Source: Halorientalis sp. IM1011 (GTDB lineage Archaea; Halobacteriota; Halobacteria; Halobacteriales; Haloarculaceae). Taken from it: a stretch of DNA of 64,000 bases. The DNA lies in contig NZ_CP019067.1 of the NCBI RefSeq assembly GCF_001989615.1, positions 2,728,001 through 2,792,000 of the forward strand, read 5' to 3'. The notes under the pieces are model-generated. The model was not told the origin of the DNA. It was given only the letters and a program-made list of their open reading frames with translations, and did no database searches. A program made the position numbers and the translations under genes. Positions within the stretch are counted from its first letter, which is position 1; each line of letters begins with the position of its first letter. This document shows, one piece after another, positions 1-9,591 of this stretch.

Positions 1-833
1 TCGGGCCACGGGGGATCATCCCGGCCAGCGTCGTGACGCTGTTCGCTCTCCAGCTCGGCGAGAGCCAGCCCGAAGCGGCGACGACGCTGGTCGGTACCGT
101 CTTTCTCGTGATCTTCGCGACCGTGGCCTTTCAAGGGGGACTGGCCCGTCACATCGCGCAGGCGCTTGACGTGATTCCGATGCGCACCATCGTCGTCGGC
201 GGCGGTCGAATCGGCCGGGCGCTGGCGGACCGGCTGGAAGACCGCGGCGAGGAGGTCACGATCGTCGAACAGGACTCCGAGACCGTCGAGTCCCTCCGCG
301 AGGCGGGCTACCGGGTCACGCACGGGGACGGAACTGACCGGGACGTACTGCTGTCGGCGGGGGCCGACAACGCGAAGGTAGTCGCGGCCGCGACCCCCGA
401 TGACGACGTGAACTTGCTGGTCGGCCAGCTTGCCCGCAACACATTCGACGTGGAGACGGTCGTCGCCCGCGTCAACCAGCCAGACAACGAGGACGCCTTT
501 CAGGACCTCGACATCGAGGCGATCTCGACCGGGATGTCGGTCGCGTGGTCGATGGACAACGTCATCGAACGGCCGGCCATCGCCCGCTGGATGACCGAAC
601 TCGACCGGACTGGCGACGTTCAGGAGATCGAGGTGACGGCAGCGGCCGCGGCGGGCCGGACGGTCGCCGACCTGGCGGACGACCTCCCCGAGGACTGTTA
701 CATCGGCCTGATCGGTCGGGACGACGAGAACCGCATTCCCCACGCCGACGACCGGATCGAACGCGACGATCACGTCACGATCATCGGCCGGACGGAAGCC
801 GTCCGCGAGGCTATCGACTACTTCACCGCGTAA
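1..833 (+). CDS. Cation/proton antiporter with C-terminal RCK module (5' truncated by window edge)
   Basis: The reading frame is open from base 3, so the gene starts upstream of the window. The first visible residues read GPRGIIPASVV, resembling the conserved last part of the CPA1/NhaP sodium/proton antiporter domain, followed by one membrane helix. A TrkA-N (RCK-N) domain then starts at about base 180 with the nucleotide-binding glycine pattern VVGGGRIGRAL and the acidic strand end VEQD. A TrkA-C-like domain follows to the stop. RCK modules sense NAD(H) or nucleotides and gate transport. The membrane part is mostly missing, so the antiporter family is inferred from a short stretch; the RCK part is clear. 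Confidence 0.8.
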   Translation, partial: GPRGIIPASVVTLFALQLGESQPEAATTLVGTVFLVIFATVAFQGGLARHIAQALDVIPMRTIVVGGGRIGRALADRLEDRGEEVTIVEQDSETVESLREAGYRVTHGDGTDRDVLLSAGADNAKVVAAATPDDDVNLLVGQLARNTFDVETVVARVNQPDNEDAFQDLDIEAISTGMSVAWSMDNVIERPAIARWMTELDRTGDVQEIEVTAAAAAGRTVADLADDLPEDCYIGLIGRDDENRIPHADDRIERDDHVTIIGRTEAVREAIDYFTA

Positions 834-914
834 CCAACCGGGACACTCTTTTTGGCCCGGACGTAACACTCTCTCAGACTCACAGGACGGCCGCGCCGTC
901 CTGCGGTACCTACC

Positions 915-2252
915 ATGACCGACAACGACACACGTGGGAGCCCCTACGCACCCCACACCGAGGCGGAGACGGCGGCCATGCTCGACGCCGTCGGCGTCGA
1001 CAGCGAGGAAGCACTGTTCGACATCCCAGCGGCCGTCCGCTTTACCGACGAGTTCGGTATCGACCCCGGGAGCGAGCGCGAGGTCCGTCGCGACGTCGAG
1101 CGCACGCTGTCGCGCAACGACGACCTGACCGAACTGCTCGGCCGCGGCCACTACGACCACTACGTCCCGTCGCTCGTCGACCACCTGGCCGACCGCTCGG
1201 AGTTTCTCACCTCCTACACGCAGTACCAGCCCGAGGTCGCGCAGGGCTTCCTGCAGGCGCTCTTCGAGTACCAGTCGATGCTCGTCGAGTTCACTGGGTT
1301 AGACGTGGCCAACTGCTCGATGTACGACGCCGCCACGGCGCTCGGCGAGGCCGCCACGCTCGCCCAGCGCGTCCGCTCTGTCTCGGGCGACCGCGTGCTC
1401 GTCCCCGCCCACATCGCACCCGGCCGGCGCGAGGTCCTCGAAAACTACGCCGAGGGCGTGGGCGTCACCGTCGAGTCCTATCCGATGGACGACGGGGCCG
1501 TCGACACAGATGCCCTCGAAGGCACGATTGGAGATGACGTGGCGATGGTCTACGCCGAGACGCCGACGGTGCGGGGCGTGATCGAGGAGTCGCTGTCGGC
1601 AGTCGGCGACCTCGCCGCGGCCCACGACGCGCTGTTCTGTCTCGGCTCGGATCCGGTGGCGCTCGCGCTGCTGGAGGAACCAGCGAGCGTCGGCGCGGAC
1701 GTGGTGATCGGCGACGCAAGCACCCTCGGTCTGGGCCGTAGCTACGGGATGGGGCTGGGGATGTTCGCGACACGGGAGGAGTACCTCCGGCAGGTCCCCG
1801 GTCGACTGGTCGGGGCGGCCGAGGACGACGGCGGTCGGCGGGCTTACACCCTGACCCTGCAGACCCGCGAACAGCACATCCGGAAGGAACGAGCCACCTC
1901 CAACATCTGTACGAACCAGGCGTGGGTGGCGCTGCGGACGGCGATCCACGCGGCGTGGCTCGGCCCGGACGGACTGGTCGATCTGGCCGAGGATTGCGTG
2001 CGCTACCCACAGGATCTGGCAGCTCGCCTCGACGAGATCGAGGGTGTACAGGCTCCCGTCCACGACCGCCACCACTTCCGGGAGTTCCTGGCCCGGACCG
2101 ATCAGCCCGCGGCGGCCATCGCGGGGGACCTCCGGGATCGGGGGTACGCCGTCCACACCGTCGGCGAACACCAGTTGCAGATCTGTGTGACCGAGCGGAC
2201 GGAGCGGGCGGTGGACGGTCTGGTAGACGCGATGGCGGAGGTGGCACCATGA
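915..2252 (+). CDS. gcvPA: Glycine dehydrogenase (decarboxylating) subunit 1, P-protein alpha
   Basis: This 445-residue protein is the N-terminal half of the glycine cleavage P-protein, which archaea and many bacteria make as two subunits. The pair decarboxylates glycine with pyridoxal phosphate and passes aminomethyl to the lipoylated H-protein. The length and the start ([15 protein letters not shown], then a conserved YDHYVP and [13 protein letters not shown] region) fit the family. This half has no PLP lysine; that lies in subunit 2. Its stop overlaps the start of gcvPB (ATGA), so the two are translationally coupled. The gcvT and gcvH genes are not in the window; the sequence immediately upstream of this gene is the antiporter. 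Confidence 0.95.
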   Translation: MTDNDTRGSPYAPHTEAETAAMLDAVGVDSEEALFDIPAAVRFTDEFGIDPGSEREVRRDVERTLSRNDDLTELLGRGHYDHYVPSLVDHLADRSEFLTSYTQYQPEVAQGFLQALFEYQSMLVEFTGLDVANCSMYDAATALGEAATLAQRVRSVSGDRVLVPAHIAPGRREVLENYAEGVGVTVESYPMDDGAVDTDALEGTIGDDVAMVYAETPTVRGVIEESLSAVGDLAAAHDALFCLGSDPVALALLEEPASVGADVVIGDASTLGLGRSYGMGLGMFATREEYLRQVPGRLVGAAEDDGGRRAYTLTLQTREQHIRKERATSNICTNQAWVALRTAIHAAWLGPDGLVDLAEDCVRYPQDLAARLDEIEGVQAPVHDRHHFREFLARTDQPAAAIAGDLRDRGYAVHTVGEHQLQICVTERTERAVDGLVDAMAEVAP

Positions 2253-3706
2253 GCGAGGAGACACCCGATCAATTGGGCTACCAGCAGGCCCGCTGGACCG
2301 ACTCCGAAGAGCGCTACGAACCCTTGCTCTCGGAGAAAGACACGACGGCGGTCGACGTCGGCGGCGACGACTCGCCGCTGCCGGACGACCTCACCCGCGA
2401 CTCGCTGGAACTGCCCTCGCTGTCGGAGCCCGAACTCGCCCGCCACTACACCCGCCTCTCCCAGATGAACTACGGGGTCGAGAGCGGCCCCTTCCCGCTG
2501 GGGTCCTGTACGATGAAGTACAACCCCAAGTTCACCGAGGACGTGGCTGCCCTCCCCGACGGCGCGGTCCACCCGGACCGACCCGACGGAACCGTACAGG
2601 GAACACTCGCGATCATGGCCGGTCTGCAGGACTACCTCGGCCGGATCGGCGGGATGGACGCGGTCACCCTCCAGCCGCCGGCGGGCGCGGCCGGCGAGTA
2701 CGCCGGCATCCTGCTCGCGAAGGCCTACCACGAGGCAAACGGCGAGGACAGGGACGAGATCGTCGTCCCGGACACCGCCCACGGCACCAACTTCGCGAGC
2801 GCGGCGCTAGCGGGCTACGACGTGGTCGAACTGCCCAGTGCCGAGGACGGCCGGGTCGATCTGGACGCCCTCGAAGCGGCCGTCGGCGAGGACACCGCGG
2901 CGCTGATGCTCACCAACCCCAACACGCTCGGTCTCTTCGAGCGCGATATCGAGGCGATCGCCGAGATCGTCCACGACGCGGGTGGACTGCTCTACTACGA
3001 CGGTGCGAACCTCAACGCGCTGCTCGGCCGCGCTCGCCCCGGCGACATGGGCTTCGACATCATGCACTACAACGTCCACAAGACGTTCGCGACGCCCCAC
3101 GGCGGCGGCGGGCCCGGCGCTGGTCCCGTCGGCGTCAAGTCCGAACTGGCACCGTTCCTGCCCACACCGCACGTGCGCGAGCGATCCGGTGGGACCGGGT
3201 ACGAGCGCTACGAACCAGAACAGAGTGTCGGGAAGGTCCACGGCTTCGAGGGCAACTGGCTCGTCCTGATCAAGGCCTACGCCTACATCGCTCGGCTGGG
3301 CGATCCCGGACTGAGCGACGCCAGCGCCAAGGCCGTCCTGAACGCGAACTACCTCGCCGAGCAGGTGGAATACGAGGTCCCGTTCGGACCCTTCCACCAC
3401 GAGTTCGTCGCGAGCGCGGGCGAGCAGGACGCCGCCGACGTGGCCAAACGGATGCTCGACTACGGCGTCCACCCGCCGACGACGAAGTGGCCCGAGATCG
3501 TCTCCGAGGCACTGATGACCGAACCCACCGAGATCGAGTCACAGCGGACGCTCGATCAACTCGCGGCCGCCTTCGACGCCGTCGCAGACGAGGACGACGC
3601 GACCCTCGGGGCCGCCCCCGAGGAGACCAGTGCCCGCCGGATCGACCAGGTCGCGGCGGCCCGGAACCCGCGACTCTCCTGGCAGTCGCTGGACGACGAC
3701 GTGTGA
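2249..3706 (+). CDS. gcvPB: Glycine dehydrogenase (decarboxylating) subunit 2, P-protein beta
   Basis: This 485-residue protein is the C-terminal, catalytic half of glycine decarboxylase. The PLP-binding lysine is expected in the motif NVHKTF, near residue 278, followed by the glycine-rich HGGGGPG loop. The substrate-region motif GSCTMKYNP is at about residues 85-93. The frame stays open upstream to 1922, but the start used here is the ATG at 2249. It overlaps the gcvPA stop by four bases and has the Shine-Dalgarno-like GGAGGTG at 2237-2243. With gcvPA it should form the heterotetrameric P-protein. Confidence 0.96.
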   Translation: MSEETPDQLGYQQARWTDSEERYEPLLSEKDTTAVDVGGDDSPLPDDLTRDSLELPSLSEPELARHYTRLSQMNYGVESGPFPLGSCTMKYNPKFTEDVAALPDGAVHPDRPDGTVQGTLAIMAGLQDYLGRIGGMDAVTLQPPAGAAGEYAGILLAKAYHEANGEDRDEIVVPDTAHGTNFASAALAGYDVVELPSAEDGRVDLDALEAAVGEDTAALMLTNPNTLGLFERDIEAIAEIVHDAGGLLYYDGANLNALLGRARPGDMGFDIMHYNVHKTFATPHGGGGPGAGPVGVKSELAPFLPTPHVRERSGGTGYERYEPEQSVGKVHGFEGNWLVLIKAYAYIARLGDPGLSDASAKAVLNANYLAEQVEYEVPFGPFHHEFVASAGEQDAADVAKRMLDYGVHPPTTKWPEIVSEALMTEPTEIESQRTLDQLAAAFDAVADEDDATLGAAPEETSARRIDQVAAARNPRLSWQSLDDDV

Positions 3707-3737
3707 CGATCCCGACGCGGCCGGTGCTTGCCAATCC

Positions 3738-3744
3738 TTAATAG
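3738..3744 (+). promoter_or_regulatory. TATA box for the NikR-like gene
   Basis: TTAATAG lies about 26 bases before the ATG at 3767, in an otherwise GC-rich stretch after gcvPB. This is the normal archaeal TATA position for a leaderless transcript beginning at the ATG. Confidence 0.55.
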
Positions 3745-3766
3745 CTGAGCCGCGCTGGATTAATAT

Positions 3767-4198
3767 ATGACCGTCGTCAGCGTGTCGATGCCGGACGAAC
3801 TGCTCGAACGTATCGACGAGTTCGCGGACGGCCACGGCTACACCGGCCGCAGCGAAGTCGTCAGGGAGGCCGCGCGCAACCTGCTGGGGGAGTTCGAGGA
3901 CCGCCGCCTCGAAGATCGGGAACTGATGGGTGTGGTCACCGTGCTATTCAATTACGAGACCACGAGCGTCGAGGAGCGGATGATGCACCTGCGCCACCAG
4001 CACGAGGAACTGGTCCAGTCGAACGTCCACAACCACGTCGGTGACGCCTACTGCATGGAACTGTTCATCCTCGAGGGCTCACTGGAAGATATCTCGACCT
4101 TCGTGGGCAAGATCCGGGCGACGAAGGACACGCTGACGGTGGATTACTCGGTGATTCCGGTCGACGGGTTGAACGGAGCGCTGGGCGGCGGTAGTTGA
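3767..4198 (+). CDS. nikR: NikR-type ribbon-helix-helix metal-responsive regulator
   Basis: The protein has 143 residues. Residues 1-45 form a ribbon-helix-helix DNA-binding domain ([17 protein letters not shown], then a helix ending near GEFED). The C-terminal ACT-like metal domain keeps the full nickel-site spacing of the family: H77, H88, H90 and C96 match the 11-2-6 spacing of E. coli H76, H87, H89 and C95. It is therefore likely a metal-sensing repressor. The target is not obvious, because no nickel transporter lies in the window and the convergent neighbour is a membrane protein. The function may be general metal control rather than nickel uptake. Confidence 0.88.
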   Translation: MTVVSVSMPDELLERIDEFADGHGYTGRSEVVREAARNLLGEFEDRRLEDRELMGVVTVLFNYETTSVEERMMHLRHQHEELVQSNVHNHVGDAYCMELFILEGSLEDISTFVGKIRATKDTLTVDYSVIPVDGLNGALGGGS

Positions 4199-4200
4199 GA

Positions 4201-4938
4201 TCAGTCGGCCGGTTCGGGGTCGGTGGGGTCGCCGCCGGTGTCACCGGTTAGTTCGTCGACGAGGCCGTCGGCTGCGTCCCCGATGTCGACGTTCGTGACG
4301 TTGGCGAAGAGGAAGCCGGCGAAGCCGGCGCGGATCAGGAGGTTCATGTACTGCGTGAGGACGTTGGAGACGAACGTGTCGAACAGTCCGAACAGCGCGA
4401 GAACCGAGAACACGATGATCATCCCGACCAGGAACAGGAGGAGATTCCGGGACTTCCAGTGGAGGAGCCGCTGTTTGTCGGGCAGCGACTGTGCGACCGC
4501 CCAGATCCGGTTGCGGTAGAAGTAGATCAAAAAGATGTGGCCACCGATCAAAATTCCGAGCGCGAGCAACGCGACGACGCCGCCGCTGACGGTCGCGACG
4601 CTGAAGGACAGTCGCTGCAGGAGCGGAATCCCGACGGCGACGGCCAGCAGCTTGCGGGAGACGCCGGCGAGCAGTGCAGCGATTCCCCAGAGGACGGAAT
4701 AGGCGACCAGATCGCTCACCACGGTCGGTATCGTGAGCTCGGTGCCGTTCACGACGAGAATCCCGACCCGTGCCGCATCGAGGAACATCCCGACAGCGGA
4801 GACGGCGATGACCGCCAGAACCAGCTGACAGAGACGGCGGTACTGCTCGGGAATCCGCCGGAGCCAGAGGAACAGCGCCGCGAAGACGACGGTGTAGAGG
4901 ACGCCGGTCACCGCGTAGACGGTCGTCGGACTAATCAT
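4201..4938 (-). CDS. Microbial-rhodopsin-like seven-helix protein lacking the retinal lysine
   Basis: The 245-residue protein has seven predicted membrane helices and a short acidic tail. By eye its last three helices align with sensory rhodopsin II: RNL starts helix F (residues 164-166), and helix G reads [11 protein letters not shown]. In that alignment the Schiff-base lysine (K205 in N. pharaonis SRII) is R203, the counterion aspartate D201 is N199, and the transducer-contact tyrosine Y199 is kept as Y197. In helix C the usual Arg and Asp (R72, D75) become T72 and S75. Covalent retinal binding is therefore not expected. The ATG at 4938 is chosen over GTG codons at 4944 and 4947, and it overlaps the transducer stop by eight bases, as in htr-sop pairs. 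Family assignment is from visual alignment only. Confidence 0.7.
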   Translation of the reverse strand: MISPTTVYAVTGVLYTVVFAALFLWLRRIPEQYRRLCQLVLAVIAVSAVGMFLDAARVGILVVNGTELTIPTVVSDLVAYSVLWGIAALLAGVSRKLLAVAVGIPLLQRLSFSVATVSGGVVALLALGILIGGHIFLIYFYRNRIWAVAQSLPDKQRLLHWKSRNLLLFLVGMIIVFSVLALFGLFDTFVSNVLTQYMNLLIRAGFAGFLFANVTNVDIGDAADGLVDELTGDTGGDPTDPEPAD

Positions 4939-6532
4939 CGTCACCACCCGCGTTGGCGGCGGTGGCGTTCATTCCGCTCATCCCGTGATCGGTCGCGTCG
5001 TCTACGTCGCGGGTCTCGAACGTCGCCAGTCGCCGCTGGAGATCCGCGGTCCGGCTGGCGAGTTCGTCCGCGCGTCCACGCACGTCTTGCATCGTCTCTG
5101 CGGTATCGTCGGCGGTGTCCGCCAGCGAGTGGGATCGCTCGGCCACGTCGGCGGCCGCCGACCGCACGTCGCCGACGGTCGCGGCGACCTCTTCGGTGGC
5201 GGCCGCGCCGTCCTCGGTGGCGCGGGCGATCTCGCTCATCGCGGTGTCCACGTCGGTGACGGTCTCGATCAACTCCTCGATGGTCTCACCGGTCTCGGTG
5301 ACGGTGCCGACGCTCTCGCCGATCCGGTCGCGCGTGGCCGCCATCTCGTCGGTGACGGTGTCCACGTCGGCCCGGGCGGCCGTGACGATCTCCTCGATCT
5401 CGTCGATGGAGGTCTGGGTCTCCTCGGCCAGCTGTTTGACCTCGTTCGCGACGACGGCGAACCCGTCGCCGGCCTCGCCGGAGCGGGCGGCCTCGATGTT
5501 GGCGTTCAGCGCGAGGATGTTCGTCTGCTCGGCGATCTCGTCGATGAGGTCCGTCGTCGTCGCCACCTCGTCCATCCGGTCGTCGAGTTCACCCACCTGC
5601 TCGCCAAGCCGCTGGACGGCGTCCTCGACCTCGCGGATGGCGTCGACGGCCTGCTGGGCGCGCTCGACGCCGGTCTCGCCGACTTCGCTCGCGTCCGAGG
5701 CCTGCTGTGAGACCTCGTCGGTCGTCGAGGCGACCTCCTCGATCGACGCCGAGAGGTCGTTGGCCTCGCTGACGGCCGCGTCCAGCCGTTCGGCCTGATC
5801 GCCGATGTCCTCTGCGAGCTCGCGGATGTCCGTCGCGAGCCTGGCGTTGAGGTCCTCGACCGTCGCCGCGTCGTCGGCCACCGCCTCGCTAGCCGTCTGG
5901 ACCTCGCCCGCGAACGACTGTATCTCCTCGACGGTCACCGACAGCCCGTCCGCCATCTCCTCGTACGCCACGAGGATGCGCTCTATGGCTTCGATGTCGG
6001 CGTCCTCGTCGAGCTGGCGGGTGAAGTTGCCGTCGGCGGCCGCAGTCATCGCGTCGCCGATGTCGTCGGCCCGGTCGAGCAACGTCTCGGTCATCTCCTC
6101 AGCCTCCTGTTTCGCCTGTTCGGCCTCTTGGCGAGCCTGCTCGGCCTCTTGGCGGGCCTGCTCGGAGTCGTCGAACGCGGAGTCCAGCGACAGCCGCATG
6201 TCGTCGAGCGTGGCCGCCAGTTCGCCGAACTCGTCGGGGCGGTCGGATTCGGGTGTCACGTCGAGGTCGCCGTCCTCGATGGACTCGGCGACCGCCGTCA
6301 ACTGACGGAGTTCGACGCCGACGTTCCCGCCGAGGACGAGCCCGAGGAGGCCGAGATGCAGTATGACCACGAACAGTGTCCCGGCCAGTGCCGGAACTCC
6401 AGCCCCGGTAGTCGCGGCGTGGACGGTGAAGATGCCGCCCAACACGAGCGTTGCGACCAGGGTCGTCGCCAGCGATACACCGATGCGCTGGCTGTACCGC
6501 GACGCGATACGTTCGGTAAGCGATTCGGACAT
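4931..6532 (-). CDS. Htr-like methyl-accepting transducer with two membrane helices
   Basis: Starting at the ATG at 6532 the protein has 533 residues, close to HtrII of N. pharaonis. Two helices (about 18-39 and 47-69) are joined by a very short outer loop, so there is no extracellular ligand domain, as in transducers that dock with sensory rhodopsins. A HAMP region follows (about 70-120), then a heptad-repeat coiled coil (QARQEAE units, residues 125-145) and a second HAMP-like segment. The signalling hairpin has the conserved tip [19 protein letters not shown] at about 332-350. An in-frame ATG at 6592 is possible; 6532 is preferred because a purine-rich AGAGGA precedes it. The gene overlaps the opsin-like gene downstream and probably uses it as its sensor subunit. 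Confidence 0.9.
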   Translation of the reverse strand: MSESLTERIASRYSQRIGVSLATTLVATLVLGGIFTVHAATTGAGVPALAGTLFVVILHLGLLGLVLGGNVGVELRQLTAVAESIEDGDLDVTPESDRPDEFGELAATLDDMRLSLDSAFDDSEQARQEAEQARQEAEQAKQEAEEMTETLLDRADDIGDAMTAAADGNFTRQLDEDADIEAIERILVAYEEMADGLSVTVEEIQSFAGEVQTASEAVADDAATVEDLNARLATDIRELAEDIGDQAERLDAAVSEANDLSASIEEVASTTDEVSQQASDASEVGETGVERAQQAVDAIREVEDAVQRLGEQVGELDDRMDEVATTTDLIDEIAEQTNILALNANIEAARSGEAGDGFAVVANEVKQLAEETQTSIDEIEEIVTAARADVDTVTDEMAATRDRIGESVGTVTETGETIEELIETVTDVDTAMSEIARATEDGAAATEEVAATVGDVRSAAADVAERSHSLADTADDTAETMQDVRGRADELASRTADLQRRLATFETRDVDDATDHGMSGMNATAANAGGDDD

Positions 6533-6908
6533 GTCCTCTATCTTTCGTACTATCGTGTTTACGGTTTTCGGCGATTTCACCGCTCGATGCATCCACGTTC
6601 CCAGTCCACACGCCCTCTCGAATCACTCGAGTCTCGAATTCCACAAGTATCGATGGTTTGATATCGCGTTATCTGATTTATGACCGTACGCTCGAATTCG
6701 AACGGTTGCAGCGAATGTACCGTTCTGGCCGACGCTAACGCTTGATTCACTCTACGCGAGGCCAGATCGAGGAGAGAATGGGCGGTAGACGGGTAACTAT
6801 CGGAGAATTCGGTCGTGCGGGCGACAGCTGGCGGTGGAGAACGCCGGTGTGTCGAGAGGGTTACAGCAGTACGGGACGAAAGCCCACGACGTTAGCTGTG
6901 GACGGCTG
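6533..6908. other. Gene-free stretch between transducer and zinc-ribbon gene
   Basis: These 376 bases hold no convincing gene. The part nearest the transducer (6540-6680) is less GC-rich and has several TATA-like patches on the minus strand, for example near 6560 and 6670, so it is the likely promoter region for the transducer/opsin-like pair. I see no tRNA or strong repeat. Confidence 0.5.
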
Positions 6909-7076
6909 TCACGCTTCCGCGCCGGTGTCGATGCCGTTGATCTTGACGAAGCCGTAGTCACAGTCCGGGCAGTGCCACTTGACCTTCTGGCCGAGGTGGA
7001 GCTCCGTGCTCGCCGCCCGGTAGAAGGTCTTTTCCTCGCCACAGTTCGGACAGGATCGGTCGAGTTCCATCGGCAT
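6909..7076 (-). CDS. Small zinc-ribbon protein
   Basis: This is a 55-residue protein with two CxxC knuckles, CPNCG and CPDCD, about 25 residues apart, forming a single zinc beta-ribbon. Between them lies the conserved-looking segment FYRAASTELHLGQKV. Such proteins are common in Halobacteria as families of unknown function. The ATG at 7076 is used; one at 7070 is equally possible, and the frame is open to 7106. A TATA-like TTTATTG lies near 7130 on the minus strand. No partner is evident. Confidence 0.8.
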   Translation of the reverse strand: MPMELDRSCPNCGEEKTFYRAASTELHLGQKVKWHCPDCDYGFVKINGIDTGAEA

Positions 7077-7142
7077 ACCAGTCGGTTTCACGGCCGAACA
7101 GTTCAACGTCCCGATTTTCGTGGGGCAATAAACGGCTGAGTG

Positions 7143-7733
7143 CTATATCGAACGGGATCGGTCGGCCCGTAGCAGGTGTGCCCGGCCGGCGAGCAACCCG
7201 ACGAACAGGCCGGTGAAGTGGGCGATCAGCGCGGCGCGGGCCGATCCGGTGGTGAGCGTGACGACGGCGGCGATCACGAGGAAGACGAGCAACTGGACGC
7301 GACCGGACAGCGAGACGCCGACGACGACGGTGTCGGTGAGGCGGTTGCCCGTCAGGAGATAGCCCATGAACGCGAAGATGGCGCCGCTCGCCCCCAGGAC
7401 GCCGGATCCGGAGCCCAGAGCGGTGCCGACGGTGATCTGTGCGAGGCCGGCGAGTGCGCCGGTCGTCACGAAGAAGGCGTGATAGCGCAGGCGGGTCGTC
7501 GCGCGTTCGAGGACGACGCCGGTGAGCAGGAGTCCGACGGAGTTGACCAGCAGGTGCTGGAGAGTCGCGTGCGCGTAGACGCTCGTCACGAGCGTCCAGG
7601 GATCGACGCTGGCCGGCGGCGTCAGGACGAACAGCGTGCCGAACAGCCCGAGCGGGAGCGCGATCCACTCCAGCAGGAAGACGACGACGAAGACGGTGAG
7701 CGTCGTGATCGTGGGACTCCGGCCGGTGACCAT
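7143..7733 (-). CDS. Rhomboid-family intramembrane serine protease
   Basis: This 196-residue protein has about six membrane helices. The catalytic serine is S116 in GASGAIF (the GxSG motif), and the partner histidine is H172 in AHFTGLFVGL. The HxxxN element (H60 and N64 in HLLVN) that shapes the oxyanion hole is also present. It should cut membrane-anchored substrates within or near the bilayer. The gene stands alone; the next gene downstream is the zinc-ribbon protein, and an unrelated gene is divergent upstream. Confidence 0.92.
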   Translation of the reverse strand: MVTGRSPTITTLTVFVVVFLLEWIALPLGLFGTLFVLTPPASVDPWTLVTSVYAHATLQHLLVNSVGLLLTGVVLERATTRLRYHAFFVTTGALAGLAQITVGTALGSGSGVLGASGAIFAFMGYLLTGNRLTDTVVVGVSLSGRVQLLVFLVIAAVVTLTTGSARAALIAHFTGLFVGLLAGRAHLLRADRSRSI

Positions 7734-7811
7734 ACAGGTGTAGCGACGGCCGAGAAGTAAACTCCGTCGCCGTCGGGGGAGCTATAAGACGCTGGCAGCC
7801 CCAGTACGAAT

Positions 7812-8348
7812 ATGAAGATCTACACCGGTCGCGGTGACGAGGGGATGACCGACCTCCGGAACATGGACCGCGTCTCCAAGGCCAGCCCGCGGATTGAGGC
7901 CTACGGAACCGTCGACGAGGTCAACGCCCTCGTGGGTGTGGTCCGTCCGACGGGCTACGACGACGTGGACGAGCAGTTGCGGTCGATCCAGAACCACCTC
8001 CACGTCGTGCAGGCGGACTTCGCCAACCCCGACCCCGACGAAGACGACCCACAGATCACCGACGAGCACGTCGACGAACTCGAATCGTGGATGGACGACT
8101 ACGACGACGAACTCGACCCGCTGGAGCGGTTCATCCTCCCCAGCGGGAGCGACCCCGGCACGAAACTCCACCAGGCACGCGCGGTCTGTCGCCGCGCCGA
8201 GCGCCGGGCGGTCTCCTTCGCGAGCGAGGAAGCCGGCGTCAACGACGCCGCCATCGTCTACCTCAACCGGCTCTCCGATTGCCTGTTCACGCTCGCGCGC
8301 GTCGTGAACAAGCGCGAGGGCGTCCGCGAGGAGAGCCCGACGTACTGA
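7812..8348 (+). CDS. pduO: Cob(I)yrinic acid a,c-diamide adenosyltransferase (PduO type)
   Basis: The 178-residue protein adds the 5'-deoxyadenosyl group from ATP to corrinoid cobalt, giving adenosylcobalamin. Family motifs are all visible: TGRGDEGMTDL near the start (ATP site), YGTVDEVNALVG, ILPSGS, the arginine-rich helix RAVCRRAERR and NRLSDCLFTLAR near the end. Length is normal for single-domain ATR. The start is the ATG at 7812, after a short AT-containing promoter region shared with the divergent rhomboid gene. No other cobalamin genes lie nearby. Confidence 0.95.
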   Translation: MKIYTGRGDEGMTDLRNMDRVSKASPRIEAYGTVDEVNALVGVVRPTGYDDVDEQLRSIQNHLHVVQADFANPDPDEDDPQITDEHVDELESWMDDYDDELDPLERFILPSGSDPGTKLHQARAVCRRAERRAVSFASEEAGVNDAAIVYLNRLSDCLFTLARVVNKREGVREESPTY

Positions 8349-8372
8349 GGCTGGAGTCGGCGCGGGGCCCGG

Positions 8373-9317
8373 TCACACCGGTTCGTAGACGAGGACGCCG
8401 CCCCGGTCCCGGCGCGTCACCTCGCCTCTGTCTTCGAGCACGTCGAGGTGTCCCACCGCCTCGCTCATGCCGGCGAACCCCTCCGTCGCCGGCAGATCGC
8501 CGAACAGTCCGTCCATCACGTCGACGGGCGTGGTCGGGCCGTCGACCAGTTCGCGAACGTCGTCAGTCCGGTCTTCGTGAGCCTCGCGGATTTCGCCGAT
8601 CCGCTCGCTCGGGGTTTCGATCACCTCGCGGTGGCCCGGGAGCAGCCGGTCGTACTCCCGGTCGCGCAGGCGGTCGAGCGATCGGTTGTAGGCGGGAAGC
8701 ACTCGCGGGCGCTCGCCGTCCTCGTCGGGCGGGAGGAGGAAGGGGTTGGGTGTGATTTCGGGGAGGACGTGGTCGCCGACGATGGCTCGGCGCTCTCCCT
8801 CGGAATCGAACGAGAGGATGCACTCCCCGTCGGCGTGGCCGAGCACTTCGTCCACGTCGAGCACGGTGTCGTGAACGACGAGTGTGTCGCCCGAGACGAT
8901 TTTCTGGTCCGTCTCTACGTCGGGCGCGTACCGGAGGAACGCTTCGGGGAGGCTGGTGACGGTCTCGGCGGTCGAGCGGGCCATCCCGCAGCGCTCGAAG
9001 AAGTCGGTGAAGAAGGCGCGCTCACGCTCGAAGCGGCCCTCGAAGTCGGCCATGATTCCGGCGGCGTCGGGCGTGGCGACGACACTCGCGCCGGCGTCGC
9101 GGAACCGACTGGCCAGTCCGAAATGATCGGGGTGGGGATGGGTGACGACGACGCGCTCGATGTCGGCATGGGAGAGACCCCGCTCTTCGAGCGCGTCGAG
9201 GAGGCGCGACCAGGCCTCCTCGCTGTTCGGGCCGGGATCGATCAGCGTCCGTCCGGCGAGGTAGGCGTCGACCGCCCCGATCTGGAACGGCGTGGGCACC
9301 GTGAGCTGTGTGAACAT
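8373..9317 (-). CDS. Metallo-beta-lactamase-fold hydrolase
   Basis: Starting at the ATG at 9317 the protein has 314 residues. The MBL metal motif HxHxDH is THPHPDHFG (H60, H62, D64, H65), with further ligands expected in VLGHADGE and LPGHREV. A helical C-terminal region of about 90 residues resembles the winged-helix tail of LACTB2-like or RNase-type MBL proteins. The substrate cannot be read from sequence: thioester, glyoxalase II-like or nuclease activity are all possible. An upstream in-frame start at 9344 is less likely because the MFTQLTVPTPFQIG start matches the first strand of the fold. It is convergent with pduO. Confidence 0.85.
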   Translation of the reverse strand: MFTQLTVPTPFQIGAVDAYLAGRTLIDPGPNSEEAWSRLLDALEERGLSHADIERVVVTHPHPDHFGLASRFRDAGASVVATPDAAGIMADFEGRFERERAFFTDFFERCGMARSTAETVTSLPEAFLRYAPDVETDQKIVSGDTLVVHDTVLDVDEVLGHADGECILSFDSEGERRAIVGDHVLPEITPNPFLLPPDEDGERPRVLPAYNRSLDRLRDREYDRLLPGHREVIETPSERIGEIREAHEDRTDDVRELVDGPTTPVDVMDGLFGDLPATEGFAGMSEAVGHLDVLEDRGEVTRRDRGGVLVYEPV

Positions 9318-9463
9318 GCACACTCGTACCCACCGGTCGACCAATAGGGTTGTGTCGAAAAACCGGCCGGCGAGACCATGCCCACGGAATTCCCGTCGGC
9401 CGGATGCATGGTGGACGCGTTGGGACAGACGCGTGGCCGACCCCGCCGCAGGGTCGCAGCCGG

Positions 9464-9481
9464 TTTTAGGTATGCCTAAAA
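9464..9481. promoter_or_regulatory. Perfect palindrome resembling a DtxR-family operator
   Basis: TTTTAGG (9464-9470), spacer TATG, then CCTAAAA (9475-9481) form a perfect 7-bp inverted repeat with a 4-base gap. This pattern resembles binding sites of haloarchaeal DtxR-family metal regulators (SirR/Idr type). It lies 128 bases before the small acidic gene at 9592 and 147 bases before the MBL gene at 9317, so the controlled gene is uncertain. Confidence 0.45.
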
Positions 9482-9562
9482 GATTGAAAAAGCTTGTGAT
9501 CGGGTGGACTGTCGATCGGATCGTGGTCCCTCCGGTGGGTCAAAACTGTAGTGGCACAAACC

Positions 9563-9569
9563 TTTTATC
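9563..9569 (+). promoter_or_regulatory. TATA box for small acidic gene
   Basis: TTTTATC is centred about 26 bases before the ATG at 9592, with an upstream purine-rich AAACC that fits a BRE. It supports leaderless transcription and the choice of 9592 over the in-frame ATG at 9472. Confidence 0.55.
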
Positions 9570-9591
9570 TGTCCTCGGCGTACCAACGGAT

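Noticed and set aside
1922-2248. N-terminal extension of gcvPB
   Set aside because: It overlaps gcvPA in another frame; the ATG at 2249 with Shine-Dalgarno and ATGA overlap is the normal start.
6103-6165. Tandem DNA repeat within the transducer
   Set aside because: It encodes the QARQEAE heptads of a coiled coil, so it is explained by the protein.
9472-9591. In-frame ATG at 9472 as start of the small acidic protein
   Set aside because: It lies in the metal-box palindrome, and the TATA box at 9563-9569 puts transcription after it. The added 40 residues are hydrophobic and basic, unlike the rest.
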